DNA of 64,000 nt from Saprospiraceae bacterium. Its GTDB lineage: Bacteria > Bacteroidota > Bacteroidia > Chitinophagales > Saprospiraceae. The notes under the pieces were generated by a model. It ran no database searches, was not told where the DNA came from, and saw only the letters and a program-made list of their open reading frames with translations. This document shows, in pieces, positions 22,749 through 31,767 of the stretch (positions are counted from its first letter, which is position 1; every line of letters starts with the position of its first letter). The position numbers and the translations under genes were made by a program. Where the stretch lies: assembly GCA_016715245.1 (NCBI GenBank), contig JADKAS010000009.1, forward strand, positions 1 to 64,000. Direction: 5' to 3'.

Positions 22749-25475
22749 ATGACATACGATAATTTTACAGTAAATGCCCAGGAAGCAATACTTAAAGCAC
22801 AACAAATTGCCGGTGGTCTGGACCAGCAAGTAGTAGATACCACCCATATAATGAAATCGATTTTGGAATTGGATCCAAAATTAAGTGAATTTTTACTTCA
22901 GAAATCCGGAGTAAATATTACTGCCGTAAAACGCGATATTCATGTTGAAATCGAAAAACATCCTAAGGTTCAGGGCGGAGAAAAACAATATTTAAGCAAT
23001 GAAGCCAATAAAGCGTTGGCAAAAGCAAAAACCTATCTGAAAGAATTCGGAGATGAATATATCTCCCTTGAATTGATAATGCTTGGTATCATAGAAGGTA
23101 ATGATAAAATGGCTACTATTCTGAAAAATGCCGGGGTGACAGCAAATAATTTTAAAGCTGCCATAACAGAATTGAGAAAAGGACGCAAAGTGACCGACCA
23201 AAATGCAGAAAATCAATACAACGCACTTAAAAAATATGCGGTAAATCTGAACGAGCTGGCCGAAAACGGTAAACTGGACCCCATTATTGGAAGAGATGAA
23301 GAAATCAGAAGAATCCTGCATATTCTTTCAAGAAGGAAAAAAAACAATCCGATCATTCTTGGTGATCCCGGAGTAGGAAAAACAGCAATAGTAGAAGGAA
23401 TTGCCTGGAGAATCGTTCAAAAAGATGTGCCGGAAAATCTGGGTTCAAAAAAGATATTTACGCTTGATATGGCGTCTTTAATTGCCGGTGCTAAATACAA
23501 AGGAGAATTTGAAGAAAGATTAAAAGCAGTAATCAATGAAGTTATTGCATCAGAAGGTGAAGTAATCCTGTTTATTGACGAGATTCATACACTCATTGGT
23601 GCGGGCGGCGGTCAGGGAGCCATGGACGCAGCCAATATATTAAAACCGGCACTTGCCCGTGGAGAATTGAGAACAATCGGTGCCACAACCTATGATGAAT
23701 ACCAAAAGTATTTTGAAAATGACAAAGCCCTTGTAAGAAGGTTCCAAACTGTAATGGTCGATGAACCCTCAGTTGAAGATACGATTTCAATACTTAGGGG
23801 AATTCAGGAAAAATATGAAGTATATCACAAAATCGATATTCTGGATGAAGCTTTAATAGCGGCAGCAGAACTATCACACAGGTATATTTCTGAAAGAAAA
23901 CTTCCTGACAAGGCCATTGATTTAATAGATGAAGCTGCATCAAAACTCAGGCTTGAGTTGGATTCTGTTCCTGAAGTAATAGATGAACTCATCCGGAAAT
24001 TAAGACAATTGGAAATTGAAAGGGAATTCATAAAAAGGGAAAAGGATGAAAAAAAATTAAGTGTATTAAATGAGCAGATTGCCAATACAAAAGAAAAACT
24101 GGATTCAACAACAGCAGCCTGGAAATCTGAAAAAGAAATAGTAGATAAGATTCAAAAAACCAAAGAGGAAATTGAACATCTGGATTACGAAGCTCAAAAA
24201 GCTGAGCGGGAAAGTGATTACGAAAAAGTAGCAAAAATCCGGTACGGTGATTTAAAAACCAAAGAAACCGAATTAAAACAATTTAATGAAGAACTGAGTA
24301 AATTGCCGGAAAACAGCCGGTTTACAAATGAAGTAGTGACCGCAGATGATATAGCCGATGTTATATCGAAATGGACAGGTATTCCGGTTTCAAAAATGTT
24401 GCAGAGTGAAAAACAAAAACTTCTTTCTCTCGAAAATGAAATAGGGCAAAGAGTAATCGGACAGAAAGAAGCAGTTCAGGCCGTTGCAGATGCCGTACGA
24501 AGAAGTCGCGCCGGCTTGCAGGATGAAAAAAAACCTATAGGTTCATTTATCTTTTTAGGTCCCACAGGTGTAGGAAAAACAGAATTGGCCAAAGCACTGG
24601 CAGAAGTACTTTTTGATGATGAATCCGCTATAACAAGGATTGATATGAGTGAATATCAGGAAAAACATTCTGTCAGTCGTTTGGTAGGGGCCCCTCCAGG
24701 ATACGTAGGATATGATGAAGGAGGACAATTGACCGAAGCTGTAAGAAGAAGGCCATATTCTATTATTTTATTGGATGAAATTGAAAAAGCGCATCCTGAT
24801 ACTTTTAATGTATTACTTCAGGTACTGGATGATGGCCGTTTGACAGACAATAAAGGCAGAATAGCCAATTTTAAAAACACCATTGTAATTATGACGTCAA
24901 ACATGGGGGCTGAAAGAATACTTGAGAATTTTGAAGATCTGGATGCCTTGGGAGATAAACATAGAGAAGACATTATAGAAACCACAAAACTTGAAGTTTT
25001 TGAAGCCTTAAAAGAAAATTTACGCCCGGAGTTCTTGAACCGAATTGACGAAAAAATAATGTTTTTACCGCTCACTAAAGCAGAAATAAAACAAATTGCC
25101 GCTTTAATGGTCAAAAAGCTTTCAAAAAATTTAGCAAAACAAGAGATTAAAATTGAATTTGACGACTCCGCTATGAATCTCCTGGCTGACCTGGGATATG
25201 ACCCTCAGTTTGGTGCCAGACCTATGGCCAGAGTATTACAAAAAGAGATAATCAATGTTTTGGCAAGAGAAATTCTCTCCTTAAAGTTTACGGCAGGTGA
25301 AACCATTCATGTCGGGACTGATAACAAAGGATTTACTTTTTCAGAAAAAAAAGTTACTTCAAAACCGGCTATTGATATACTCAACAAAAAAAGAAGTCAG
25401 GACAATACCTCAAAACTCAATAAAGCAACCCAAGATCTGAATGATGCAGTTGAAGAGATTGAAGAAGAGAACTGA
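22749..25475 (+). CDS. clpB: ATP-dependent disaggregase ClpB
   Basis: ClpB is a hexameric AAA+ unfoldase that, with DnaK, resolubilises aggregated proteins. The 908-aa protein has the N domain (1-145), first nucleotide-binding domain with Walker A Gly-Asp-Pro-Gly-Val-Gly-Lys-Thr at 205-212 and Walker B near 280, and a coiled-coil M domain at about 410-530. That M domain distinguishes it from ClpA and ClpC. The second nucleotide-binding domain has Walker A Gly-Pro-Thr-Gly-Val-Gly-Lys-Thr at 604-611. It ends with a charged tail of ~45 residues beyond the usual C-terminus, ending in a run of Glu. The gene is monocistronic, with a hairpin terminator. Confidence 0.97.
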   Translation: MTYDNFTVNAQEAILKAQQIAGGLDQQVVDTTHIMKSILELDPKLSEFLLQKSGVNITAVKRDIHVEIEKHPKVQGGEKQYLSNEANKALAKAKTYLKEFGDEYISLELIMLGIIEGNDKMATILKNAGVTANNFKAAITELRKGRKVTDQNAENQYNALKKYAVNLNELAENGKLDPIIGRDEEIRRILHILSRRKKNNPIILGDPGVGKTAIVEGIAWRIVQKDVPENLGSKKIFTLDMASLIAGAKYKGEFEERLKAVINEVIASEGEVILFIDEIHTLIGAGGGQGAMDAANILKPALARGELRTIGATTYDEYQKYFENDKALVRRFQTVMVDEPSVEDTISILRGIQEKYEVYHKIDILDEALIAAAELSHRYISERKLPDKAIDLIDEAASKLRLELDSVPEVIDELIRKLRQLEIEREFIKREKDEKKLSVLNEQIANTKEKLDSTTAAWKSEKEIVDKIQKTKEEIEHLDYEAQKAERESDYEKVAKIRYGDLKTKETELKQFNEELSKLPENSRFTNEVVTADDIADVISKWTGIPVSKMLQSEKQKLLSLENEIGQRVIGQKEAVQAVADAVRRSRAGLQDEKKPIGSFIFLGPTGVGKTELAKALAEVLFDDESAITRIDMSEYQEKHSVSRLVGAPPGYVGYDEGGQLTEAVRRRPYSIILLDEIEKAHPDTFNVLLQVLDDGRLTDNKGRIANFKNTIVIMTSNMGAERILENFEDLDALGDKHREDIIETTKLEVFEALKENLRPEFLNRIDEKIMFLPLTKAEIKQIAALMVKKLSKNLAKQEIKIEFDDSAMNLLADLGYDPQFGARPMARVLQKEIINVLAREILSLKFTAGETIHVGTDNKGFTFSEKKVTSKPAIDILNKKRSQDNTSKLNKATQDLNDAVEEIEEEN

Positions 25476-25527
25476 TCAACTCTGACAATATTTGAATGAT
25501 TTATTAATAACCATTAAAGAAATGTTC

Positions 25528-25562
25528 ATACCGGATTACTTCATTGTAGTCCGGTATTTTTC
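25528..25562 (+). terminator. Terminator after clpB
   Basis: Inverted repeat ATACCGGA (25528-25535) with TCCGGTAT (25550-25557), inner bases partly paired, followed by TTTTTCTTCTT. It lies 53 bases after the clpB stop. Confidence 0.75.
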
Positions 25563-25622
25563 TTCTTAAGATTGGTTTATTTTATTGTTATAAAACAAAC
25601 TATAAAAAACTGAAAATGCAGA

Positions 25623-25678
25623 AACTTTAGTTTGCTAAAGTTGTGCTGACAAAATACATTTCCTTACGAACAGCACAA
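25623..25678. promoter_or_regulatory. Two adjacent hairpins upstream of the DUF4271 gene
   Basis: AACTTTAG-TTTG-CTAAAGTT (25623-25642) is a perfect eight-base stem. It is abutted and overlapped by TTGTGCTG (25641-25648) paired with CAGCACAA (25671-25678). A TACCTTTG -7-like element follows at 25694-25701, eight bases before the ATG at 25710, so these could be operator dyads. Confidence 0.35.
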
Positions 25679-25709
25679 AATAAAATTTTACATTACCTTT
25701 GCACCCAAT

Positions 25710-26030
25710 ATGAGTAATGTTATTAATCGGATATTATTTCTGACCTTTTTACAATTTTTATTTGTGATTACTTTGCAATCGCAAAATAATAATCCTTTTG
25801 AAATCAGATCGAGACTCGATTCAGTAGCAAAGGTTCAAACAAATGTTAAAACTATTTCTATCCCTGAAACAACCACAGACCTTGTTTCAGATTCGTCTCT
25901 TTCACGTTTATCTATTGACAGTTTCAATACAAGGGAAGTCAATCCTTTTGATGTTGACCATATACCTCTGAGAAAAACTTTCGGATCAAAAAGCGTTGAA
26001 AAAAGAATCTTCCGGAAAAAACAGAGGTGA
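25710..26030 (+). CDS. N-terminal part of a split DUF4271 membrane protein
   Basis: A 106-aa product with a signal-peptide-like start (hydrophobic 8-22, then Gln-Ser-Gln) and two Asn-Pro-Phe motifs (Asn-Pro-Phe-Glu and Asn-Pro-Phe-Asp). The latter is a common feature in the leader regions of DUF4271 proteins. It ends in a basic stretch after an A6 run (26016-26021). Adding one A would fuse it to the next frame, which continues as a membrane protein. Alternatively the two are separate genes overlapping at GTGA. DUF4271 proteins precede hemD in many Bacteroidota, exactly as here. Confidence 0.6.
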   Translation: MSNVINRILFLTFLQFLFVITLQSQNNNPFEIRSRLDSVAKVQTNVKTISIPETTTDLVSDSSLSRLSIDSFNTREVNPFDVDHIPLRKTFGSKSVEKRIFRKKQR

Positions 26031-26679
26031 TTCCTTCCCAATCAAATAATTTTATATTTTGGCTGTTGCTATTTATTTCTGCTTTATTAGCTATTGTAAT
26101 AAATGTAAATCTGTCCTTAATAAAACTTGTTTTTCGATCTTTGTTCAATATTAATATGTTCAAACTGTTTCAAAGAGAAGAAGGAGCAGTTATTTCTCTG
26201 AGCCAGTTACTATTGTACAGTATATTTTTTGTAAATGCTTCAATACTTATTTTTTTGTTTCTAAAAACAAAAAATTCAGTTTCATCCTCTATGGATTGGG
26301 TGTACATTTTTTTAGGACTTGGCCTTTTCTACGTTATAAAACATATCCTGCTTTTTATCCTGGGAAATATTTTTTCCATACAGAAGGCCACATCTCTGTA
26401 CAGTTTTCAATCCTTTCTTATCATGTTTTTGCAGGAATCATTCTTCTTCCCATTAACTTAATTTCAGCCTTTGCTCCGGATAAAATATCAGTCTTTTTTA
26501 TTTATCTATCATTATTCTTCCTTTTTATAGTTGTTTTATTGAAGATAATTCGAGGATTGATTATTAGTTTGGATTTCTGGAATAATAATTTTTTCCAATT
26601 TTTTATATACCTTTGCACCTTTGAAATTTTACCGGTTTTAATATTGGTAAAGTTTTTGTTATACCAGTTTAATCTATAG
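26027..26679 (+). pseudogene. DUF4271-type membrane protein, frameshifted
   Basis: Two overlapping frames make one family member. The first (26027-26461) supplies the early membrane helices through Ser-Ile-Gln-Lys-Ala-Thr near 26395. The second (open through 26679) supplies the remainder, with Tyr-His-Val-Phe-Ala-Gly-Ile-Ile-Leu-Leu-Pro and the C-terminal Tyr-Leu-Cys-Thr-Phe-Glu-Ile-Leu-Pro, typical of DUF4271. The switch falls around 26400-26425, where a one-base indel restores a continuous protein of about 215 residues. Each frame alone is unlike a complete membrane protein. Function of the family is unknown; its constant place before hemD suggests an envelope or heme-linked role. Confidence 0.65.
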
Positions 26680-26708
26680 GATAAAGGCAAAGTAAAAAAT
26701 ATTTATAC

Positions 26709-27518
26709 ATGTCAACAAAAGGAAGTGTAAATAAAGAATCATCAACTTACGTTGAACAATATCAAAAAGTTTCAACTATTTTGATTTCCCAACCCAAACC
26801 AGTTGACAAGTCACCTTATTTTGACTTAGAACAAAAATATGGTTTAACCATAGACTGGAGACCTTTTATCCATGTTGAAGCTGTAACAGAAAAGGATTTC
26901 AGAAAAAATCGCATCAATCTCGGAGAATATACCTGTGTGATCTTTTCAAGCAAAGGAGCCGTTGATAATTATTTTCGTTTATGCGAAGAAACCAGGGTAA
27001 AGGTTTCGCAAGAAACACGTTATTTCTGCCTCACTGAAGCCATAGCAAACTATCTCCAGAAATTCATACTTTACAGAAAAAGAAAAGTTTTTGTGGGCAA
27101 AAGAATTATTGATGATTTAGCACATTATTTCAATAAATACAAAACCGAAAAATATCTGTTACCTTGTTCTAATGTAGGCTCCAGTGAACTGGTAGCTTAC
27201 CTTAATAAAATTAAGGTTGATTTTACGCCTGTGATAATGTATAATACGGTTTCAAGTGATCTTTCTGATTTAAGTGATGTTTATTACGATATTCTAACCT
27301 TTTTTAGTCCACAGGGTATAGAATCTTTGTTTGAAAATTTTCCTGACTTTAAACAAAACAACACAAGAATTGCTGTTTTTGGAAATACCACCTGTAAAGC
27401 TGCTGAAGAAAAAGGTTTATTTGTGAATATTAAAGCTCCGACTCCGGAGGTTCCTTCAATGACGTTGGCTCTGGAAAATTATATTTCCAAAGCAAACAAT
27501 GGTCACAAGTCAGGATAA
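26709..27518 (+). CDS. hemD: Uroporphyrinogen-III synthase
   Basis: HemD closes and inverts ring D of hydroxymethylbilane to form uroporphyrinogen III for heme and other tetrapyrroles. The 269-aa protein shows the typically weak conservation of the family: Ile-Leu-Ile-Ser-Gln-Pro-Lys-Pro at the start, Val-Ile-Phe-Ser-Ser-Lys-Gly-Ala-Val-Asp near residue 78, Phe-Phe-Ser-Pro-Gln-Gly-Ile near 197, and a closing Phe-Gly-Asn-Thr-Thr. Length is normal. Its position 29 bases after a DUF4271 gene is the standard Bacteroidota order. No other heme genes lie nearby. Confidence 0.85.
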   Translation: MSTKGSVNKESSTYVEQYQKVSTILISQPKPVDKSPYFDLEQKYGLTIDWRPFIHVEAVTEKDFRKNRINLGEYTCVIFSSKGAVDNYFRLCEETRVKVSQETRYFCLTEAIANYLQKFILYRKRKVFVGKRIIDDLAHYFNKYKTEKYLLPCSNVGSSELVAYLNKIKVDFTPVIMYNTVSSDLSDLSDVYYDILTFFSPQGIESLFENFPDFKQNNTRIAVFGNTTCKAAEEKGLFVNIKAPTPEVPSMTLALENYISKANNGHKSG

Positions 27519-27544
27519 AAGACAGTATCCATAGTAATAATGTA

Positions 27545-28174
27545 ATGGATTTCAGGTTTATTGAAAATTTAGAGGCAAGATTGGCCAAACCATTACCTGG
27601 TTTTGAAGCTCAGTTGAAAATGTCTGGATTTCATCATTCTGATGGTTTTTATGACTTGTCTGAAAATTATAGAATTGCCTGTGTAATGATAGTATTGTTT
27701 CCAAAAGAAAAAGATTGGAGTTTTGTACTTATTGAAAGAAGCAGCTCAGACATCAACGACAAACATGCCGGTCAAATTAGTTTACCCGGAGGAAAAATGG
27801 ATGATATTGATAAAACCCTTGAAGACTGTGCCCTCAGAGAAACTTACGAGGAAATAGGAATAAACCCTTCTATGATTGGTGTTCTTGGTTCATTAACTCC
27901 CCTATATGTTAAAGTAAGCAATTTTCTTGTACATCCTTTCATTGGTTTCACCACAGAGTATCCAAAATTTAATCTCCAAAGCAATGAGGTAGCTCGCATT
28001 TTTGAAACCCCTGTTTCTTTACTTACCGACCCATCATTTAAAAAAAAATCCGATATTGAAGTCAGGAATATTACCTTAAAAAATATTCCAACGTATAATG
28101 TTGAGGGTCAAAATCTTTGGGGGGCAACCGCAATGATATTATCTGAACTTGAAGAAATAATTACCGTATTGTAA
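27545..28174 (+). CDS. NUDIX hydrolase, CoA pyrophosphatase type
   Basis: A 209-aa NUDIX protein. The Nudix box spans residues 82-105 (Gly-Gly-Lys-Met-Asp ... Arg-Glu-Thr-Tyr-Glu-Glu-Ile-Gly). It is immediately preceded by His-Ala-Gly-Gln-Ile-Ser-Leu-Pro, the UPF0035 signature of the CoA/acyl-CoA diphosphatase subgroup (NudL/Pcd1). It would cleave CoA or derivatives to phosphopantetheine and 3',5'-ADP. It follows hemD by 26 bases on the same strand and may share its transcript. Convergent with the T9SS gene. Confidence 0.88.
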   Translation: MDFRFIENLEARLAKPLPGFEAQLKMSGFHHSDGFYDLSENYRIACVMIVLFPKEKDWSFVLIERSSSDINDKHAGQISLPGGKMDDIDKTLEDCALRETYEEIGINPSMIGVLGSLTPLYVKVSNFLVHPFIGFTTEYPKFNLQSNEVARIFETPVSLLTDPSFKKKSDIEVRNITLKNIPTYNVEGQNLWGATAMILSELEEIITVL

Positions 28175-28186
28175 TACTTTCTGATT

Positions 28187-31100
28187 CTATATTTTTATAA
28201 ATTTTTTAATTGTTCTGTTTTTTACGTCCGAATATTTTACCAGATACAATCCTGAAGGATATTCTGTTAAATTAAAACTAAACTTTCTTTCCTCATCCTC
28301 TTTATCCAGAGATTGATGCATTATTTCTTTTCCATCCTGTGTGATAATTGAAATTTTAGCGTTTGTCTCAGATCTTTTAATAAATATATTTAATTCGTCA
28401 ACAATAGGGTTGGGAGAAATTTTCAAATCGAAACCCGGTTGAAAATCTTCAACAGAGGTAATATTTCCTGCTGCAAAATTAAAGGTATATTCTCTTCCGA
28501 AATCAGGCTGAAATACTCTGAAAATATCTTCTTTTATTCCTTTGGCCCTGATAATTCCGTTTCCATCACCATTTGCCCACCATGAAATACCGTCATCACC
28601 AGAGTCGTAAAATTGCAATTTATAACACCCGTTTAGATTTACAATAGTATCATTGTACATCGTATTTCCAATCAATCCATTCCTGCTTTGTTTTACCATA
28701 TTTCCGGATTCATCCTTTAACGTCCATGAAGTTTCATTTGGTGCCGAATTTGTTCTCATAGATACTATAATCCCATCTTCAAGAAAAGGAGTTTTTCCAA
28801 AAACTGATTCAAGCTGATTATTTTTAGGGTATTCATCATTGGTCTCATTTATATTTTCTATCCATACCTTAAATATACCTCCGTCCCGGAGTTCTTTGCC
28901 TGATAAGGTTGGTAATATTACATTTGTGGTTTTCATAAAATCAAGATTACCGTTCCATTGGAACGTTCTTTTAGCATATCCCTCCACCATATAAGCTATT
29001 GTCGCTTTGGTCAAAAGGGTTTTTCCTGTATTCTTAATAACAATTTCAGGATTGCTGCAAACAGGGTTTTTTCTATAATGAACAGCTGAATAAGAAGGGG
29101 ACACAATTTCTTCAATAGCAACGTCATTATCAAAATTTATTTGCCCGTATTTTACCAACTGGGTATTCACTATATACCGACTATCGCCCGCTGCAGTATT
29201 TAAACCATAATCTACTGTAAAACTTGAATTATTGGCAACAAGGTTCATAATTTCAAATTCTCTGAGATCACTGGGCGCACCTGGACACCACCCTGCTCTG
29301 TCATAAACCCATGTACCTCCTTGAGGATAAACCGGGTTGTCTGCACATTCTTTCCATAGTTGCCATGAAAAATTTGTATTATTTACCAATAATGAATGTG
29401 TTCTGGGTATGAATTCTCCTTCCTGCCCATGTCCGGTAGCCACTGTCCTTATTTTCATAGACTTCACTTCCGGTTTGTACGTAATCGTTCTTGGTTCAAG
29501 CTGTTGATTGGAAAGTATTGATGTGAAACCATATGCATCCGCAGGCCAGATTTGTTGAACCGAGAGAACCTGTCTTGGAGGAATTCCCTTTATAAAAGCA
29601 AATTTTATATCCATCTCTTCCTGCCATTCACCACCTTTATCCATCAAAAATCTTTTTGCGTCTTTTAAAACCGGCCCGTAATCTGTTACATCAAAAACCC
29701 AGGTTTTACCTCCCTGTCCAAAATCAAGTCCGATTCCATAAGGTGTGACAAAAGACAATAATTCATATTTTGCGGGAAATTTCCTGTAATATGTCAAGGG
29801 TTCAATAATAATAATGTCCTCTTCAGCATATTCTATCTGATCAATAATTTCTAGGTTTTCATTGTAAACCGGATACATTCCCGCAAGCCATAGATATTGA
29901 ACATTTCCTTTTATTAAACTATTGTCCTGAACACTGTATTCCGTTACTTTGTAAAAACTGTTTTGGATTGAATCAGTTGATATCCCATCTTCTGATGTAA
30001 AATTGTAATTTCCTTTAATAAAAGAAACTTTTGGTCGTGTCATAGTCTGTGAATAGCCTTTAAAAATCTCAGAAACTGAAAATCTTTTTCTGTTTACTTT
30101 TTCTTCAAATTGTGCCGACTGTTGATAAGGCGATTTATCAATGATTATGTTTTCCTCCTTATTGTTCATGTCATAATGTGCCATTAAAAAATTGCGCAAA
30201 GGGCCTTCATCTGAAGGGTTTTCCTGCATGATTTTTAAGATTTCATCAAGGGATAGTTCTTTGTTCCAGACACAAAAATCATCTATATCACCGGAATATA
30301 ACAAATCTCCGGAATTACTGCCTCCCAGAAAAAATTGATCAATTTTAATTTCCTTTGTTTTTCCTCCTGATGAATGCCATAATGTACCATTCAGGTAAAT
30401 TTTCATATTTCCAGTGTTTGTGTTTTTGGTGAATACCCAATGGTTCCATTGTCCTTCATATTCAGCAGGAATAGCAGCTTTGTCAATTCTGTCAGTAGAT
30501 CCGCCACCATAACCACAATCCCAAAAAACCCTACCATTTGACCAGGGTAAGTGTACATTTAACTGACGATTTCCCGCAGAATCCGTTGCATAAAAAATAG
30601 AATTGTTATTTGGTAAAATATCTTCATTTCCTCTTGACCAAAAACTTATTGAAATTTCCTTTTTTATGTTTTTCATGGGTTCAGCCGGCAATTTTGCTGT
30701 ACCTTGACTACCAAGCTCAAGAAAATGATCATTGTTGTTTGCATATGAGCTTTTGACAGTTGTTGTTTCAAACTCAAATGCCAGATCGTTAATTCTCTTT
30801 TCATTACCAAAATATGTAACTTCAATTATGATATGATTGGACAAGTTATATGAAAAAGGTTTCTGAAAAATTAAATCAATGGTTCCGTCTTCTCCTTTAA
30901 TTTTTCTTTCAACCACCGTTGAATATACCAGGTTTTTCAGGTTTTCCAATTCAAAATCATCATCTGTCATTTTAGCTATTCTGCATGTAAAATGGTCAAT
31001 TTCTCCCATTCCTTGTGCATTCAGTCGTAAACCTTGTATGTTACCGGCTGGTAAACCGTTAAGTTCACTCTTATTGAAAATATAATAAGCTTTTATGGAT

Positions 31101-31591
31101 TTATTATCTTGTACAGAAAAAAATGATGCGCTTCCTGTATTACCGACATTAATTAAACTTAGATTACTACTGCTTTGAATAGTAAGGTTTTTGGCAGGAA
31201 ATTGATGCAACGTATAGGTTGGACTGCTTAAATACGGAAAAAAGTTTTCAGAATATCCATTTATTATATAATTGGGATGTGTCGCCTTTAATGAGTCTGT
31301 AGCCGAAGAATCAATAACATTGGTATTGCAACTGTAGTCCCATTCTCCGCAGCCCAGGTTTCGGTTTGTTGAAGTAGAAACCAGTCCCTTTTTACAACGC
31401 ATTGAATAATACATCAGTATTTTTTCGTACTGGTTATGATCTCCTGCAGGAAATTGAACAAGGGTATCCCGTGTTTTGGAATTGTAATTAAAAACTTTTG
31501 TCCAAATAGTGTCCTGAGCAAAATTAATCTGGACAAACTGAAAACTTTGTACAATAAAAAAAACAGAAAGAAGAATTAATTTTTTAAACAT
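28187..31591 (-). CDS. Secreted PNGase F-like protein with LamG domain and T9SS sorting domain
   Basis: A 1134-aa exported protein. A signal peptide (1-25) is followed by an N-terminal PNGase-like beta domain with Cys-Gly-Glu-Trp-Asp-Tyr near residue 82. A LamG/concanavalin-like lectin domain spans about 280-460. A PNGase F C-terminal-type domain lies around 700-790, with Ala-Thr-Gly-His-Gly-Gln and Gly-Thr-Trp-Val-Tyr-Asp-Arg-Ala-Gly-Trp-Cys-Pro-Gly. A T9SS type-A sorting domain occupies the last ~75 residues (Ile-Ser-Pro-Asn-Pro; Gly-Leu-Tyr-Leu-Val-Lys). It should be delivered to the cell surface or medium by the type IX system. An N-glycan amidase or glycoprotein-binding role is inferred from homology; the catalytic set was not verified residue by residue. 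Confidence 0.78.
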   Translation of the reverse strand: MFKKLILLSVFFIVQSFQFVQINFAQDTIWTKVFNYNSKTRDTLVQFPAGDHNQYEKILMYYSMRCKKGLVSTSTNRNLGCGEWDYSCNTNVIDSSATDSLKATHPNYIINGYSENFFPYLSSPTYTLHQFPAKNLTIQSSSNLSLINVGNTGSASFFSVQDNKSIKAYYIFNKSELNGLPAGNIQGLRLNAQGMGEIDHFTCRIAKMTDDDFELENLKNLVYSTVVERKIKGEDGTIDLIFQKPFSYNLSNHIIIEVTYFGNEKRINDLAFEFETTTVKSSYANNNDHFLELGSQGTAKLPAEPMKNIKKEISISFWSRGNEDILPNNNSIFYATDSAGNRQLNVHLPWSNGRVFWDCGYGGGSTDRIDKAAIPAEYEGQWNHWVFTKNTNTGNMKIYLNGTLWHSSGGKTKEIKIDQFFLGGSNSGDLLYSGDIDDFCVWNKELSLDEILKIMQENPSDEGPLRNFLMAHYDMNNKEENIIIDKSPYQQSAQFEEKVNRKRFSVSEIFKGYSQTMTRPKVSFIKGNYNFTSEDGISTDSIQNSFYKVTEYSVQDNSLIKGNVQYLWLAGMYPVYNENLEIIDQIEYAEEDIIIIEPLTYYRKFPAKYELLSFVTPYGIGLDFGQGGKTWVFDVTDYGPVLKDAKRFLMDKGGEWQEEMDIKFAFIKGIPPRQVLSVQQIWPADAYGFTSILSNQQLEPRTITYKPEVKSMKIRTVATGHGQEGEFIPRTHSLLVNNTNFSWQLWKECADNPVYPQGGTWVYDRAGWCPGAPSDLREFEIMNLVANNSSFTVDYGLNTAAGDSRYIVNTQLVKYGQINFDNDVAIEEIVSPSYSAVHYRKNPVCSNPEIVIKNTGKTLLTKATIAYMVEGYAKRTFQWNGNLDFMKTTNVILPTLSGKELRDGGIFKVWIENINETNDEYPKNNQLESVFGKTPFLEDGIIVSMRTNSAPNETSWTLKDESGNMVKQSRNGLIGNTMYNDTIVNLNGCYKLQFYDSGDDGISWWANGDGNGIIRAKGIKEDIFRVFQPDFGREYTFNFAAGNITSVEDFQPGFDLKISPNPIVDELNIFIKRSETNAKISIITQDGKEIMHQSLDKEDEERKFSFNLTEYPSGLYLVKYSDVKNRTIKKFIKI

Positions 31592-31767
31592 AACACAACG
31601 GTTTATTAATGGTAAAGATATAATTTTTTCATAAAACCAAATATACTACACTTTCTTAAAAATCATTTCATTGATTTTCAAATCAATAGAATATTCATAA
31701 AAAAAATTAATTTGATTTCAAATTACATTTCATGAATTATACTTACTTTTGGGTTAAACTCATTAAC

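Noticed and set aside
31744..31751. TACTTTTG as promoter of the phosphohexomutase gene
   Set aside because: No TTG element at the right spacing, and it lies within the upstream in-frame codons, only 16 bases from the chosen ATG.
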